A stretch of 64,000 nt of DNA. Origin: Xiphophorus maculatus (taxonomy: Eukaryota > Chordata > Actinopteri > Cyprinodontiformes > Poeciliidae). Both the position numbers and the translations under genes were made by a program. The notes beneath the pieces are model-generated. The model was not told the DNA's origin, searched no databases, and saw nothing but the letters and a program-made list of their open reading frames with translations. The DNA is taken from NCBI RefSeq assembly GCF_002775205.1, contig NC_036458.1, positions 2,696,560 to 2,760,559 of the forward strand, written 5' to 3'. Below are positions 1 through 10,538 of this stretch, piece after piece; position 1 is the first letter of the stretch, and every line of letters starts with the position of its first letter.

Positions 1-370
1 TTATTGCAGATTATGGCGAAGAATGGAAACACAGATTAAATCAAACAGATGTTACTGAGGCAGATAAACTGGAGCAGGAAAGCAGCCATGATCTTCAGCC
101 TGAAGCATTAACTTTTATGTCTAAATTATTTAGACAACATGAAGCAAACTCACTGGCATGCATTTAATCTGGTAGATTATTAGAGAAGCTCCAGTGCCAA
201 TCCCAGGTGGGTATCTGTCCGAGGTGGTGCTGGTCTGATGACAGATTAATTCCAGCTGTAACAGCCAGTAGTAGCTTGCACACACAAACTCCAACCCACT
301 TAATGGCAAAAATACAACAAAAAGATCATGTGAAAATATATTTTAAAAAATTAATTTGATAAAATAATAA

Positions 371-900
371 AAAGTGGACTTGGGTAGAAACTAGTTACAT
401 TTATTTGAATAACTGAAAAAAATTACTTTTAGGAGTTTTTATATTCTACTTTTAACCAAAAGTTCACCAGGCACACACCTGCAGCTTTTGTTCAAATTTA
501 ATAAGTTTGATTGTGAAATAAATTGATTTGGGAAAAAAATTTCTTTTGCTTGATTTTGCAATTATGTTATTTATATTAATTATTTTCACTTTGGTCTTTA
601 AACTCCAAAATGTCCATGCAAATGTATATTGGTTTGTCTGCTGATGTAATTTTTAAATGATGTTATGATTTATACTTGAGTAGACTTTTTTACCAATTAG
701 CTTTTTTTACTCTAATGAGAGAAGGGGAAGACATGCGGCAAAGGTCGCCAGGCCGGGAATCAAACCTGCGACAGCCGCGTCGAGGACTAAGACCTTGATA
801 TGTGGGCTGTGCTTAACCACTGCGCCACCACAGCACACAGAACAGCTACATTTTACTTTTACTTGAGTAAAACTATGTTAAAATAGTGCTACTCTGCTAT
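371..900. mobile_element. non-autonomous DNA transposon (ACTTGAGTAA family), copy 1
   Basis: The ends carry TAGTTACATTTA near 390 and TTTTACTTGAGTAAAAC near 855. The interior matches copies at 8989-9490 and 35824-36470, sharing CACACACCTGCAG and ATGTAATTTTTAA blocks. It is split by a tRNA-derived SINE at about 718-840. The family assignment rests on internal copies and recall of a common teleost MITE. Confidence 0.6.
718..840 (-). mobile_element. tRNA-derived SINE, minus strand
   Basis: Read on the minus strand it has a pol III A-box-like TGGCGCAGTGG (817-827) and a B-box-like GGTTTGATTCC (756-766), with tRNA-like spacing, followed by a non-tRNA body (GGCGACCTTTGCCGCATGTC). This resembles a common fish SINE head. 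It sits inside the MITE at 371-900, so it inserted later. It is not a functional tRNA, because the arms do not form a clean cloverleaf. Confidence 0.65.
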
Positions 901-983
901 CGAATGGGCTTCTATGCTGGAAAATATACAATATGACTAATTTACACAGCAGTGCTTAATTCCATTTTTTTTTTCTACAATCA

Positions 984-986
984 CAT

Positions 987-1037
<51 letters not shown>

Positions 1038-1040
1038 TTT
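984..1040. repeat. (ATTT)n microsatellite
   Basis: About 14 uninterrupted copies of a TTTA tetranucleotide. Confidence 0.95.
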
Positions 1041-1340
1041 GTGAGGTCGTTCATACAACTAAACTGACCGCAATCAGTCTTCTTGAGAACGGTTTGGCCC
1101 TCAAAGCGAGCCGCATGCGCAGAAGAAGAATGTTGACGTCATAGAGCAGCGCCTTGTTTACGGAAATAATAATGGACGCCACCGTCTACGGATCGATTTT
1201 GAGCAAGTGGAGCCGACAGTATTATCATAAACACAACAAGACGAAGGAAACTAATGAAAAGAAAATACAACTAATAATTACCAGCTTCTGTAGAGAAGTC
1301 TGATTGGATGACCGTTCAGACCGCAGACGCTATGAAAGCT
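1041..1340. repeat. dispersed repeat (CTCAAAGCGA...AGAAGAAGAA family), copy 1
   Basis: The block CTCAAAGCGAGCC, then CAGAAGAAGAA, GTTTAC and AATAATAATGGA reappears in the same order at about 17078-17158 inside hlf intron 2. The CTCAAAGCGA core also appears near 58760. The element type is unknown and the boundaries are approximate. Confidence 0.45.
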
Positions 1341-2145
1341 ATAAAATATGATTTAGTTCCACATATAGGCACAGATCACATTTTTAGGTGAAAAGTACTT
1401 GTATTATTAGCACCAGTACTACTTAAATGTTGGTTCTTATACTTCATTGCATCCTTGGAGATGATAGGAGCCATTAGAGGAGTAATTATTCACGATAATA
1501 TCTGGGACCATCATGATGTGATCCACATGAGTCCCTTGAACACACAAAAAATTTACCTTTAAAAAAATTACCATTAAATATATTTTTAAACTTATTTATG
1601 AATGCAATTGTTTTATCTTCAGTCCTCACTGCCACATAAAACAATATTTATTTATTTTCAGAATTTACTAAGCTTGTTTTAGTGATTATTATTCAAACTA
1701 TTTTTTTAATGTAGTGGTGAGGCGTGTTATGAAACCCAGAGTAGCAAAATGCAAGAAAGAAATATGTTCACCTTCACAATTAACAGAAAAATAGAAGTCC
1801 AACTGCAGAGTTAATGTATTTATTCATTTTAAATGGGATTCAGTGGCAGGAAACTGTAGAGAAGGAACATTAAAGGGTCTGTTTGGTATGAAAAGCATAA
1901 AAAAGATTTGGCTACATTTTATGCTATTTACACAGACAAACTTAAACAAAAATAAAACTAAAAAAGGACACAAGAACCATAGATTAAAAATTAAAAACTC
2001 ACTTTCCTACTTAATTTAGGCTCTGACCTTCACACTGTGGTTGAGATTTTAGAACACCATGACTGGATGTGACCAATACACCCTGTCCAGGAAAGTGTAA
2101 ACCAATTAGAAAGCTATTTAACTTGCTGCCATGTGTGTACCCAAA
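1341..2145. other. AT-rich stretch without recognisable gene
   Basis: No coding-like frame with splice signals and no clear repeat. It lies between the two broken coding-like blocks and could be an intron of that pseudogene. Confidence 0.5.
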
Positions 2146-2925
2146 GCCTCTTTAATTCAAGTCTCTCTCCTGCATGGACATTTTTCACAGCAGACTCCTG
2201 GACGTAGTTCTGCTAAAACCCAAATATGCTCTCTGGGGTGCCAGTACTCACTTTTATTTGGTTCTAAACATGTACAAGTGACATATTTACATGCAAGCTC
2301 AGTATTATACTCAAAAGTTATAAGAATCTGCAAGATAACATTTAGCAGAAGCTTCACAGCTAATTATTAGATATTCAGCTATTTCTAAAATTTTATTTTG
2401 ATTAGAAAACCTTTAAAAAACAAGAAGAAGTCGCTTCTATGTGGGAAAAGTATGAAGAACAGACTAAAGTTCTGCAAGAAGCTCAAAGATATAAAGCAAA
2501 ACACTTGGATCAATCTTTGTTTCACTCATAAACCAGATCTAATGCAAGATAGAGAGAAAAACAATCAAAGAATCGTTGTGGATTTGCAGGAAATATCTCC
2601 AGTAGCAGTCAGTCCTGCAACAAACCTGAAGAGGCCTCTGACTGCAGACTGTTGTTATATGATGGTCTCATAATTATCATGACATGTTAACAGCTCCATA
2701 TCCAGACAGAAGAAACAATATTCCTCAGTAACACCATCAGTTGTTGCAAAGCACTGCTAATCCACCACGTTTGCTTTTGCCACTCCTCTGCCTGGCCCTA
2801 TGTTTAGAAACCTGATCAGAGAGACGATGGAGTCGGATATGATCCTGCGTCTAATCAGGGACATGAAAGCTGTACCCCAGAGTAGAGAAACTTTAGTCTT
2901 ACCCAAAGAATGACGAGTCAAAGCT

Positions 2926-2931
2926 AATAAA
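2926..2931 (+). terminator. poly(A) signal AATAAA after the broken gene
   Basis: A canonical AATAAA lies 12 bases after the last stop (2911-2913) of the broken plus-strand coding sequence. This supports that reading as the remains of a 3' terminal exon. Confidence 0.4.
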
Positions 2932-4585
2932 GATGCCAATGTGTGGTTAATGTTAGCTTAAAATGTAAGTTTGGGTTTTTTTGCTCACTAATTTGATCAT
3001 GAAATATAAAAATGTTCTAATTTAGCTGTAAACATCCAAATAATTACAGATTAGCTTTTAAATCAGAGGTTCTGCTCTAGTATCTGCTAACATTACCAGT
3101 TAATCAAATTCCTCTGATTATCAGCAATTCTCTGAATCATTGATTCTATACAACTGAACAATTCAATTTGTTTTTCTTAATGATATGATGTTACTCATGT
3201 AATGTTGTAAAAGCAGATGAACATGTTATTCCATTTATTATTGATCAGTTTTCTTGTCATATTCTCAATTTATTGGATGATTTGTTTATTTCTATTAATA
3301 CTTTAAAAAGTAACAGAATCAGTAAAGTTAGCATTTAATAATATTTTAGAAATACAGAAATAATTAACTATTACTTTGTGATTAAATAAAATATTTGGTC
3401 AAAATACTTGTTTAAGATTTGAAATTAAAAGTTAAAGAGTTGGACTCAATTTAACCAGAGAAGGATTGTTGTTGGTCTTTTTAGATCCAGATCTTATCAT
3501 CCAGGCTGAGAATAAGTGGAAAATATTTGATCTAGATCAACTTTGAAGGAAATTTGTTTTGCATTCAACAAAGAAAAAATGTCTCAATTTTTTTCAGTAT
3601 TGTTTTTTTTTCCCTTTTGACTTGCGAATGGAAAAGTTGTTGTTTTTTTAAATGACAGAAAAAAATAACTAAATTTACTTTACAGCAATAGAACATGTGA
3701 CAAATCTTTATTCCTCCATGTGATGTTTTATCTTAAATCTAAATTTTAAAAAGCTCCCCGCTCAGAAACATTTACACATCTAATGCTGGTTTGGATGTCA
3801 ACTACGTACTTTGCTGTAGGATAGGAGTCTTTTAAAAAAATAGACATATAAAAACAAATTAAGAAATAATGAAATTTAAGGTTCATTATTGTACAATTTG
3901 AAATGTAAACTCAATCACTGTTTAAATGTTACAATTATTGTTACAATATGTTACAATTAATATTTTAAATGAGTTTTATGTTACAATTAATATTTTAAAT
4001 GAGTTTTTATGTTACAATTAATATTTTAAATGAGTTTTTATGTTACAATTAATATTTTAAATGAGTTTTTATGTTACAATTAATATTTTAAATGAGTTTT
4101 TATCGTTTTTATATTGGTTAATGTTTTAGTTTTAATTCGGTAGCACTTTGAGATTTAAATGTAGAGTGTATTGTAAACTACATTTTATTATTATTATTAT
4201 TATTATCCTGAATACAGTTTTTGATTTACACCTTCTTAGGAGAAACATTTTACCAGCAGTGTGTGATATTTCATACTTTATTATTTATCATATTTAAGTT
4301 TCATATGAAATCAAACTTCTGATCTTTAGGTGTTTTCTTTTCCTTTTGATTACCTTTTCAAACCTTGGACAGAATTTGGAAAAAGTTTACAGTTGTTTAC
4401 AAAAATCTTTAATAACATATTAACATGATTTGTGTGCAAAATACAAAATATTATAATTTGAGAGCAAATCAAACCAAAGTTTGTTTTGAGGTTGAGTTGC
4501 TAAACTACAACACAAAAATAAAACTCAAACAGGACATTACTAAATAAAATCCACCCCATTAGTTTGTGAATGTATTCCCAGTTGT
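2932..4585. other. AT-rich intergenic DNA
   Basis: No coding-like frames. It contains the 31-bp minisatellite (3948-4101) and a short (TTA)n run at about 4183-4206. Confidence 0.6.
3948..4101. repeat. 31-bp minisatellite, five copies
   Basis: Five head-to-tail copies of a 31-bp unit beginning ATGTTACAATTAATATT and ending GAGTTTTT. The first copy is 30 bp, one T shorter; the others are identical by eye, which points to recent amplification. Confidence 0.95.
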
Positions 4586-4589
4586 TTGT

Positions 4590-4790
4590 TTAGACGTAAA
4601 GATCGTTTGACCAGGTGGAAATTCCCCGTGTAATCTGACGCAGCGTCTCCGGTGAGAGCAGGTTAAACGGCAGAGAAACCTCATCCTCCACCCACCTGAG
4701 AAAGTGACTAGTGGAAGTCAGATAAACACTCAGATCAGTTACATCCAGCCATGATGAGCGACTGCCAACCTGCAGCACTGCGACGTCTGT
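4590..4790 (-). CDS. possible 3'-terminal exon of an unidentified gene
   Basis: Minus strand. After a good acceptor (CTCACATCTCTACAG, just above 4790) the frame runs about 65 codons to the TAA at 4590-4592. It includes SSWLDVTDLSVYLTSTSH and FLRWVEDEVSLPFNLLSPE, with codon choice that looks protein-like. I do not recognise the family, and I found no upstream exon on this strand before the mmd promoter at 5.6 kb. An isolated ATG-initiated ORF would be 62 residues (4590-4778). It may be an exon remnant or a chance ORF. Confidence 0.3.
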   Translation of the reverse strand, partial: TDVAVLQVGSRSSWLDVTDLSVYLTSTSHFLRWVEDEVSLPFNLLSPETLRQITRGISTWSNDLYV

Positions 4791-5194
4791 AGAGATGTGA
4801 GCAAAACCAGGGAGTGCACAAACAAATGTAGCTGCGGATTAGAAATATTCCCAGAAAAGAGGCAGAAACACACAGGTTTCATTTTGAGGTCGAGTACAGA
4901 GCGAACTTTACTAAGCCCTCTGTGTTCTTACATAAACACTCCTTTACATCTAAACAGCATTAAAGGAGTCACAGTGCTGTTATGTAACCGGGCTTTACCA
5001 GCTTGACATGGCAGTGTGTGCAGTTCACTGTCTGGATTCATGGCCAAAATCTGTCTGAAGGTTTTTACTCAGATTAAGTGTTTGAATCAGAAGAAGTTTA
5101 CCACAAAACAAAAAAACAAAAACAAAGTGGTCTGTCTCATAATAATAATGAAAAGACTTTAAATGATAATCTGTGTGTCATGTTTCTTTATTTT

Positions 5195-5364
<170 letters not shown>

Positions 5365-5581
5365 CATGTTAATCTATCTAGTTATTTAATAAAGCGTGTT
5401 TCACTTTATTGTGTATTTAATACATGATTAACAGTTATAAAAAAATCTATCATTTTTATTTATTTATGGATTTATAGCAGTTTTCTTTTACGTTTAAATA
5501 TTAATTTGATTGATAAATTATTTGTTGAACTATAATACCTTTGGGTCAGGTGTATAAACAATTTATGAAAGTTATTATTTA

Positions 5582-5700
5582 TGACGTTACCGTCTACCTC
5601 AAATCTGATTGGCCCGTACTGCAGAAGCGTCGCTCCTGATTGGCTCAGCCCACTGCCAATCAACGCCGGTAGAATACAGCAGGATTCAGATTTTCTTTAC
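5582..5700 (+). promoter_or_regulatory. mmd core promoter with three CCAAT boxes
   Basis: Two reverse CCAAT boxes (ATTGG at 5608-5612 and 5639-5643) and one forward box (5656-5660) lie about 360-410 bp upstream of the mmd ATG. The first two are 31 bp apart, about three helical turns, a spacing favoured by NF-Y. A half-CRE, TGACGT, is at 5582-5587. No TATA box is obvious. The transcription start is not visible from sequence. Confidence 0.6.
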
Positions 5701-6018
5701 TCTCAGCAGCCTGGTTTTCGGGGCGCTATGGGCTTCCGCCTGTGAGACGCTGGTGCTTATGGACATTTCCATCTTCCAGATGAGGCGTTGATTCGCGGTT
5801 TCCATCATAATGGTGTTGAGAAAAAGGCTAAAATGGAGCTTTAGCAGTGGGCGGGGTGATGCCGACGGTGCCTTGTAGCTACAGTTAGCTTGTAGCCCGC
5901 TAGCTGGATGTTAGGCCTTTCGATTTGTGCGGCTCCTCGGGCAGGTTTATTGTTTTATTCCTCCCCAGATACATCAGGTCTCTGTTGTTTTCATCTGTGG
6001 AATATAAAAGGAGCAGAT

Positions 6019-6044
6019 ATGAAGGGTGTTTATAGTTTTCACAG
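6019..6044 (+). CDS. mmd: mmd coding exon 1
   Basis: Encodes MKGVYSFH plus two bases of R9, then CAG|GTAAGT. The ATG was chosen because it yields a nine-residue lead before RFMN, the same length as human MMD, although the sequence itself is diverged. This is the least certain mmd exon. Confidence 0.75.
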
Positions 6045-9000
6045 GTAAGTGAAGGCAGTTTTGGCTCTTTTTAGATAATAAAAATTTTATTTTTTGTGTG
6101 AATAAAGTTTGTATAAATTATATGAGAATTTCCAGAAATGCAAAGTTTTAACAATTGACTAATCTAAGGCTACAGTTATGATAAAAACTATTCATAAATT
6201 TGATAGGCTTCCTGGATGCCTGTTGATCTATGAAAATCAGTTTTTTTCTCAATAAGATGGGGAGGGTTCACTTCCGGTCTCTTTGTCTTTCGATATGAAA
6301 TCGGTGTTAATCATTATTTATATTAATCATCTTTGGGGTTTTAGATACTTCTGTTTTGGCCAAATAATACACTTTTTAATATTTAAATGGTTTTGCAATC
6401 AAGTAATTCTCATTTCGTGGAATTTGTTTTTATTACATAGAAGAATTTAAAACATAGTTTTCACCACGTGAATATATTTAAGCACTGAAATTATAAAGCA
6501 TACTAACATCTGTAGTATGCATACTACAGATGTTAGTATTTTGTTCATAAACCAGGAGACATTTGGAATGTATAAAATAAATAAGAAAACAGAACTGTTT
6601 CATTATTATTTTATCATACACCTGTTCAGATAATGGTGAACTGCATTAAGCAACAAATATGACTACATTAGTTAGCTAATACTGCTATCAGTTTGATCAG
6701 TTATGTTGTGACAGTGGTGAGGTGTACGGTTGGACAAACAAGTTGGTTGAAGCTATGATTGCATCAGGGTTCAACTCAGAGCCAACATATTTATAGGCCT
6801 GTTGCAATAAATCAATTAATCACATGTTAAATTAAAACGAGCTCAGAAGTTTCCGTTTGCATGATTTATCATTTTTCTTGTTTTTCTCTTTCTACCAAGA
6901 ACTGGGTACAAACGTCGTCACTCTGGTGCTTCGGTTTCAACTAACCCTGTTTTTGAAGGACAGTTTTGTTTTTTTACAGAGACATCATAATTGATTTAAT
7001 TTGTCTTGTTTTGTTTTATTTTGGATATTTAAAATATCTTCCAGTGTGAAATGTTCTTTAGAATTTAACGTTTATTTTAAAAGTGATTTCAAAACAACAA
7101 TATTATCGTTTATTGCAATAACTCCTGGGACAATTAATCGTCTGTCAAAATTTGTTATCGTGACAGGCCTATATATTTAGCTTCATTTGAATGTTTGGAG
7201 GTGATGCTGTGATTTCCAAACACGCTCACCAGAGTAGGCTTTCACGGTATCCACAAGTTATTGTGACAAAAGATAATATTGTTGTTTTGAGACCATTTTC
7301 AAGTAATATAATGGTAATTGCATAGTAACGCAATTCTCAAAGTTCAGTTAACTTTAAATTTTAATGAACATTTTAACACTGGAATACACCAGAAGACATT
7401 TTAAATGTATAAAATAAATAAGAAAAACAACAGAAACAACAAATAAAATGATTTATAAAGTCTGTGAAACAAAATTGTTCTTCAAAAATGAGCTAGTTGA
7501 AACCAAAAAACTGAAGACTTTAGTATTAATTCATGCAAATGGAAATTACTGCATTGCTTACTGTGACACCAAAACACAAACTCGGTTTTATATTTCAGCC
7601 TGTTTTTTATTTTGAGTCTTTCTGACTCAAAAGTTTCACTTTTCTGGTTTCAGATTCATGAACCGACGGGCTTCTGCTAACTGCCGCTACCAGCCCACCG
7701 TCTACGAACATGCTGCCAACTGCTACACTCATGCAGTGAGTCCCGTCTCTCTGAATGCCGACCCGCTCCGGTCTGGGACTGTCCGCTGACTGCCGTTTGT
7801 TTACTCTCGTCTCCGCAGCTCCTCATCGTGCCGGCCTTCGTGGGAATGACGCTCTTGCACTGCTTGTCCGACAACAACTGGGAGCGGATCACGGCCTGGG
7901 TGTACGGACTGGGCCTGTGCGCCCTCTTCGTGGTCTCCACCGTGTTTCACATCATCACCTGGAAGAAGAGCCACATGAGGTGAGAGGGTTTGCATTCATT
8001 TCCTCGCAACCAAGCCTCCATTTTAGATGTTACTTAATGTTGGTGCTCTGGTATGACCCAGCATCTCTTCCTGGAACCAGTTTAACCAGTTTCTCTGTGT
8101 TACAGGTCAGTGGAGCAGTGCTTTCACATGTGTGACCGAGTCGTCATCTACTTCTTCATCGCTGCCTCTTACACACCTTGGTGAGCGTCCGGCTAAGAGC
8201 AGAACACACACACAGCTGCCGTTGAAAGCGAAGCCTGACTCTGGGTTGGTTCTGTTTTTGTCTCGGTTCAGGTTGAACCTGCGGGACCTCGGACCGTTAG
8301 CGGCTCACATGCGCTGGTTTGTGTGGCTCATGGCTGCTGCCGGGACCATTTATGTCTTCAACTATCATGAAAAGTGAGTTTCTGTTCAGACTGCAGCCGT
8401 TAGCGGCGGGTGTCCAAACTCATCCTGCGCATGTTTGTCTTCTCAGGTATAAACTGGTGGAGTTGGCCTTCTATTTGACTATGGGATTTTTTCCTGCATC
8501 AGTCGTGGCATCAATGGTAAGAAGATCCTGCCATTTTGCCAGATTACGTTAAGGTCTATAATTAATTAAACTTTATAGGCAAAATAAGCTAAATTTTCGA
8601 TTCAAAAACCCATTTTCCTGTTTAATTGTTGAATAAATAGACATATGAGCTCAAAAATAAATATATTTATTGTTTTTAATCTGATTCAACCATCATGTTG
8701 GTGCCAAATGTTACTCGACTCATTTAGTTTTCAAGTGTTTCAGGAACTCATGATGTAGCATCAGCATTGGTGACGTCTGCTTAGCATTGAGATGCTATTT
8801 TAATTTACAATATCTTCGCTGACAGGCTAACTCTTTTTAGCATCAGATCAGAAATTAATTCCCAGTGAGCCAAGAGAAGCAGCTTTATTGTCCGTCGCTT
8901 GAGCTTCAGATTTACAGACAGAAACGTTTGAGTAGCTGGAACCTTCATTTGTTAAAAAACTAAAAATGCAATTAGTTGCATTAAAACCAGAGTTGGGTAG

Positions 9001-9869
9001 TAACTAGTTACATTTACTCTATTACATTTACTTGGGCAACTTTTTGGAAAAATATGTTTACTGCTCTGCACATTTTATTTTACTTGATTAATTTTATTAT
9101 GAAGTATTTCTACTTTTACTTGAGTAAAATTTCTGGATTCTCTACCTGCTGAATGAAAAAATAAAAATGCTTCACCAAAAATGTACCCAGACAGACACAC
9201 ACCTGCAGGTTTGTGTTAAAGTTTCATAAGTTTCTTATTTAAAGAAATTGATTTTGAAAATTTTCTTTGGCCTGATTTTATTTTTTGTCATTTTTCTCCT
9301 TAAAATGCCATTTAACTTTATATTTTGCTCCATCTAACATGTAATTTTTAAGTACTAATAATCGATCATTTGACCTTGAGTAGTAAATTTTTACCAAATA
9401 TTTTTTTACTCTTTTTTTTTTTTACTTTTACTTGAGTAAACATATGTTGAAGTAGTGCTACTCTTACTCTAGTATAATTTTTGGATATTCTGGGTATTAC
9501 CTAAATTAACAAGTTAAAGTCCCGCCCCTAATCAGAATTTGATGTAGGTGTAAGAGTATTTGCGTTTTTCTCTCTGCCGCTCCCTTGTGGTTATAAAGAA
9601 TATGGTGCCTTTGAGTTTCAGTGCAGATTCTAGGAATACATTTTTCTCTGTTTTTGTTTTTCCAGAGCAACACGGACGGCCTGCAGGAGCTGGCGTGTGG
9701 AGGACTCATCTACTGCCTCGGCGTGTTCTTCTTCAAGAGCGACGGCGTCATCCCCTTTGCTCACGCCATCTGGCACGTGTTTGTGGCTCTGGCTGCCGCC
9801 GTGCATTACTACGCCATCTGGAAGTACCTGTACAACGCGGCCAGCTCCAAATCCCTCCTCCAGTCCTGA
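6019..9869 (+). CDS. mmd: Monocyte to macrophage differentiation factor (PAQR11), complete
   Basis: Seven coding exons: 6019-6044, 7654-7735, 7819-7979, 8106-8180, 8272-8373, 8447-8516, 9666-9869. All introns are GT-AG and the phases join. The product is 239 residues; human MMD is 238. It is a PAQR-family (hemolysin III-like) seven-helix membrane protein. Family signatures are present: S76-x3-H80 (STVFH), D100 in CFHMCDR, and H205-x3-H209 (HAIWH), the presumed metal-binding set. MMD proteins are reported at Golgi/lysosomal membranes and linked to macrophage activation and ERK signalling; no reaction is proven. The sequence [10 protein letters not shown] and the 9-residue lead match MMD rather than MMD2. 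The gene faces hlf tail to tail. Confidence 0.95.
6794..7171. mobile_element. hAT-like MITE, copy 1 (mmd intron 1)
   Basis: Begins TAGGCCTGTTGCAATAA and ends TTATCGTGACAGGCCTA, an imperfect terminal inverted repeat. The flanks are CATATTTA (6786-6793) and TATATTTA (7172-7179), an 8-bp target duplication with one mismatch. The interior matches copies at 23399, 60678 and about 63215 (shared CTACCAAGAACTGG, CAACTA and TATTTAAAATATCTTCC blocks). An 8-bp duplication is typical of the hAT superfamily. Confidence 0.85.
7654..7735 (+). CDS. mmd: mmd coding exon 2
   Basis: Follows TTTCTGGTTTCAG and encodes residues 10-36 ([20 protein letters not shown]...), ending GCA|GTGAGT in phase 0. This is the conserved cytosolic N-terminal segment. 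Confidence 0.95.
7819..7979 (+). CDS. mmd: mmd coding exon 3
   Basis: Residues 37-89 plus two bases. Contains the first two membrane helices ([32 protein letters not shown]) and the SxxxH motif. Intron 2 upstream is only 83 bp. Confidence 0.96.
8106..8180 (+). CDS. mmd: mmd coding exon 4
   Basis: Residues 91-114, [18 protein letters not shown], with the conserved Asp at the start of the third helix. Ends TG|GTGAGC. Confidence 0.95.
8272..8373 (+). CDS. mmd: mmd coding exon 5
   Basis: Completes W115 and encodes [15 protein letters not shown], then a helix [10 protein letters not shown]. Ends AA|GTGAGT. Confidence 0.95.
8447..8516 (+). CDS. mmd: mmd coding exon 6
   Basis: Residues 150-172, [20 protein letters not shown]. 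Ends ATG|GTAAGA in phase 0. Confidence 0.95.
8989..9490. mobile_element. ACTTGAGTAA-family MITE, copy 2 (mmd intron 6)
   Basis: Starts GAGTTGGGTAGTAACTAGTTACA and ends TACTTGAGTAAAC...TCTAGTATAATTTTTGGATATTCTGGG. The interior shares CACACACCTGCAGG and GTAATTTTTAAGT with copy 1 (371-900). It fills about half of the largest 3' intron of mmd. Confidence 0.7.
9666..9869 (+). CDS. mmd: mmd coding exon 7 with stop
   Basis: Residues 173-239: [20 protein letters not shown], the HAIWHVFV metal motif and the last helix [14 protein letters not shown], ending at TGA 9867-9869. The last eight residues (ASSKSLLQS region) differ from human, as is common at this tail. Confidence 0.97.
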   Translation, partial: SNTDGLQELACGGLIYCLGVFFFKSDGVIPFAHAIWHVFVALAAAVHYYAIWKYLYNAASSKSLLQS

Positions 9870-10514
9870 CCATCTCTCCGCCCAGCCGCCCCCCCACTGC
9901 TCAACCAAGCTGCAACAGTAAAAGTTTACGACAACAACCTTAACTTGTTTACTGTTTTGTAACCAGGAGGAAAGCAGGTTTGTCACAGTCCTCTGGTGAA
10001 ATCAAGTGTTTTTTAAGAGAAGAAATCTCCAAAGCTTCAGTATTTGTGACGTTTGATAGCGTCTTTTTAAAACCACTCAAAGCGAGTCACATTCCTCTTT
10101 AAGGGTTGATCCGTTTCATCCGGAGAAAATCGAGCAAGGTGCTAAAAATCATCAGCTCTTATTTCTACTGAAATAAACCAAAGCTCCAAATAAAGGCAGC
10201 ATAACAAAAACTTCAAAGTTTTAATAAAATTTAATTGGTTAATAAAGTGTTACGGTAATGTTATTCTCATATCTGAACCAAAAATGTTGTGTTAATCATG
10301 TTTTCTTCTATTTATATCTGTTTAGGGCATTCTCTCTGTCTGTTTCTACTGGAAGTTGTTGGCGCCCTCTGGTGGCAGCTGGGTAGCATTTCTCAGTATT
10401 TCATAGTATAGAAGAGAAACAGGAGAGCTGGGTGTTGGTGAGCCAAATGAGGAGACTCCCAATTAAAAGCAGTTTGATTTATCTTTTTTTTTTTTTAAAT
10501 AAAAATGTGAATAT

Positions 10515-10538
10515 TGTGTGTGTGTGTGTGTGTGTGTG
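10515..10538. repeat. (TG)n microsatellite
   Basis: About 12 dinucleotide units inside the presumed mmd 3' UTR. Confidence 0.9.

Larger units (their letters stand above)
10..2913 (+). pseudogene. broken unidentified protein-coding gene, left edge
   Basis: I do not recognise the family. Several plus-strand segments read like protein but are interrupted. The first begins after an acceptor-like CAG at 7-9 and reads YGEEWKHRLNQ... (hydrophilic) for 51 codons to a TAA at 165-167. The same frame stays open beyond it, past a donor-like CAG|GTGGGT at 206. The second, at about 2404-2530, follows an acceptor-like TTTTGATTAG and reads a charged coiled-coil-like stretch (EEVASMWEKYEEQ) to a TAA. A different frame, from about 2520 to the TGA at 2911-2913, reads PDLMQDREKNNQRIVV and later FRNLIRETMESDMILRLIRD, with in-frame stops near 2671, 2680 and 2758. 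A poly(A) signal follows at 2926. Frame changes plus several stops suggest a decayed gene whose 5' part lies outside the window. Missed introns or assembly errors could also explain it. Coding character is seen; loss of function is inferred. Confidence 0.4.

Noticed and set aside
718..840. Possible tRNA gene
   Set aside because: Only A- and B-box-like motifs with an extended body; fits a tRNA-derived SINE, not a functional tRNA.
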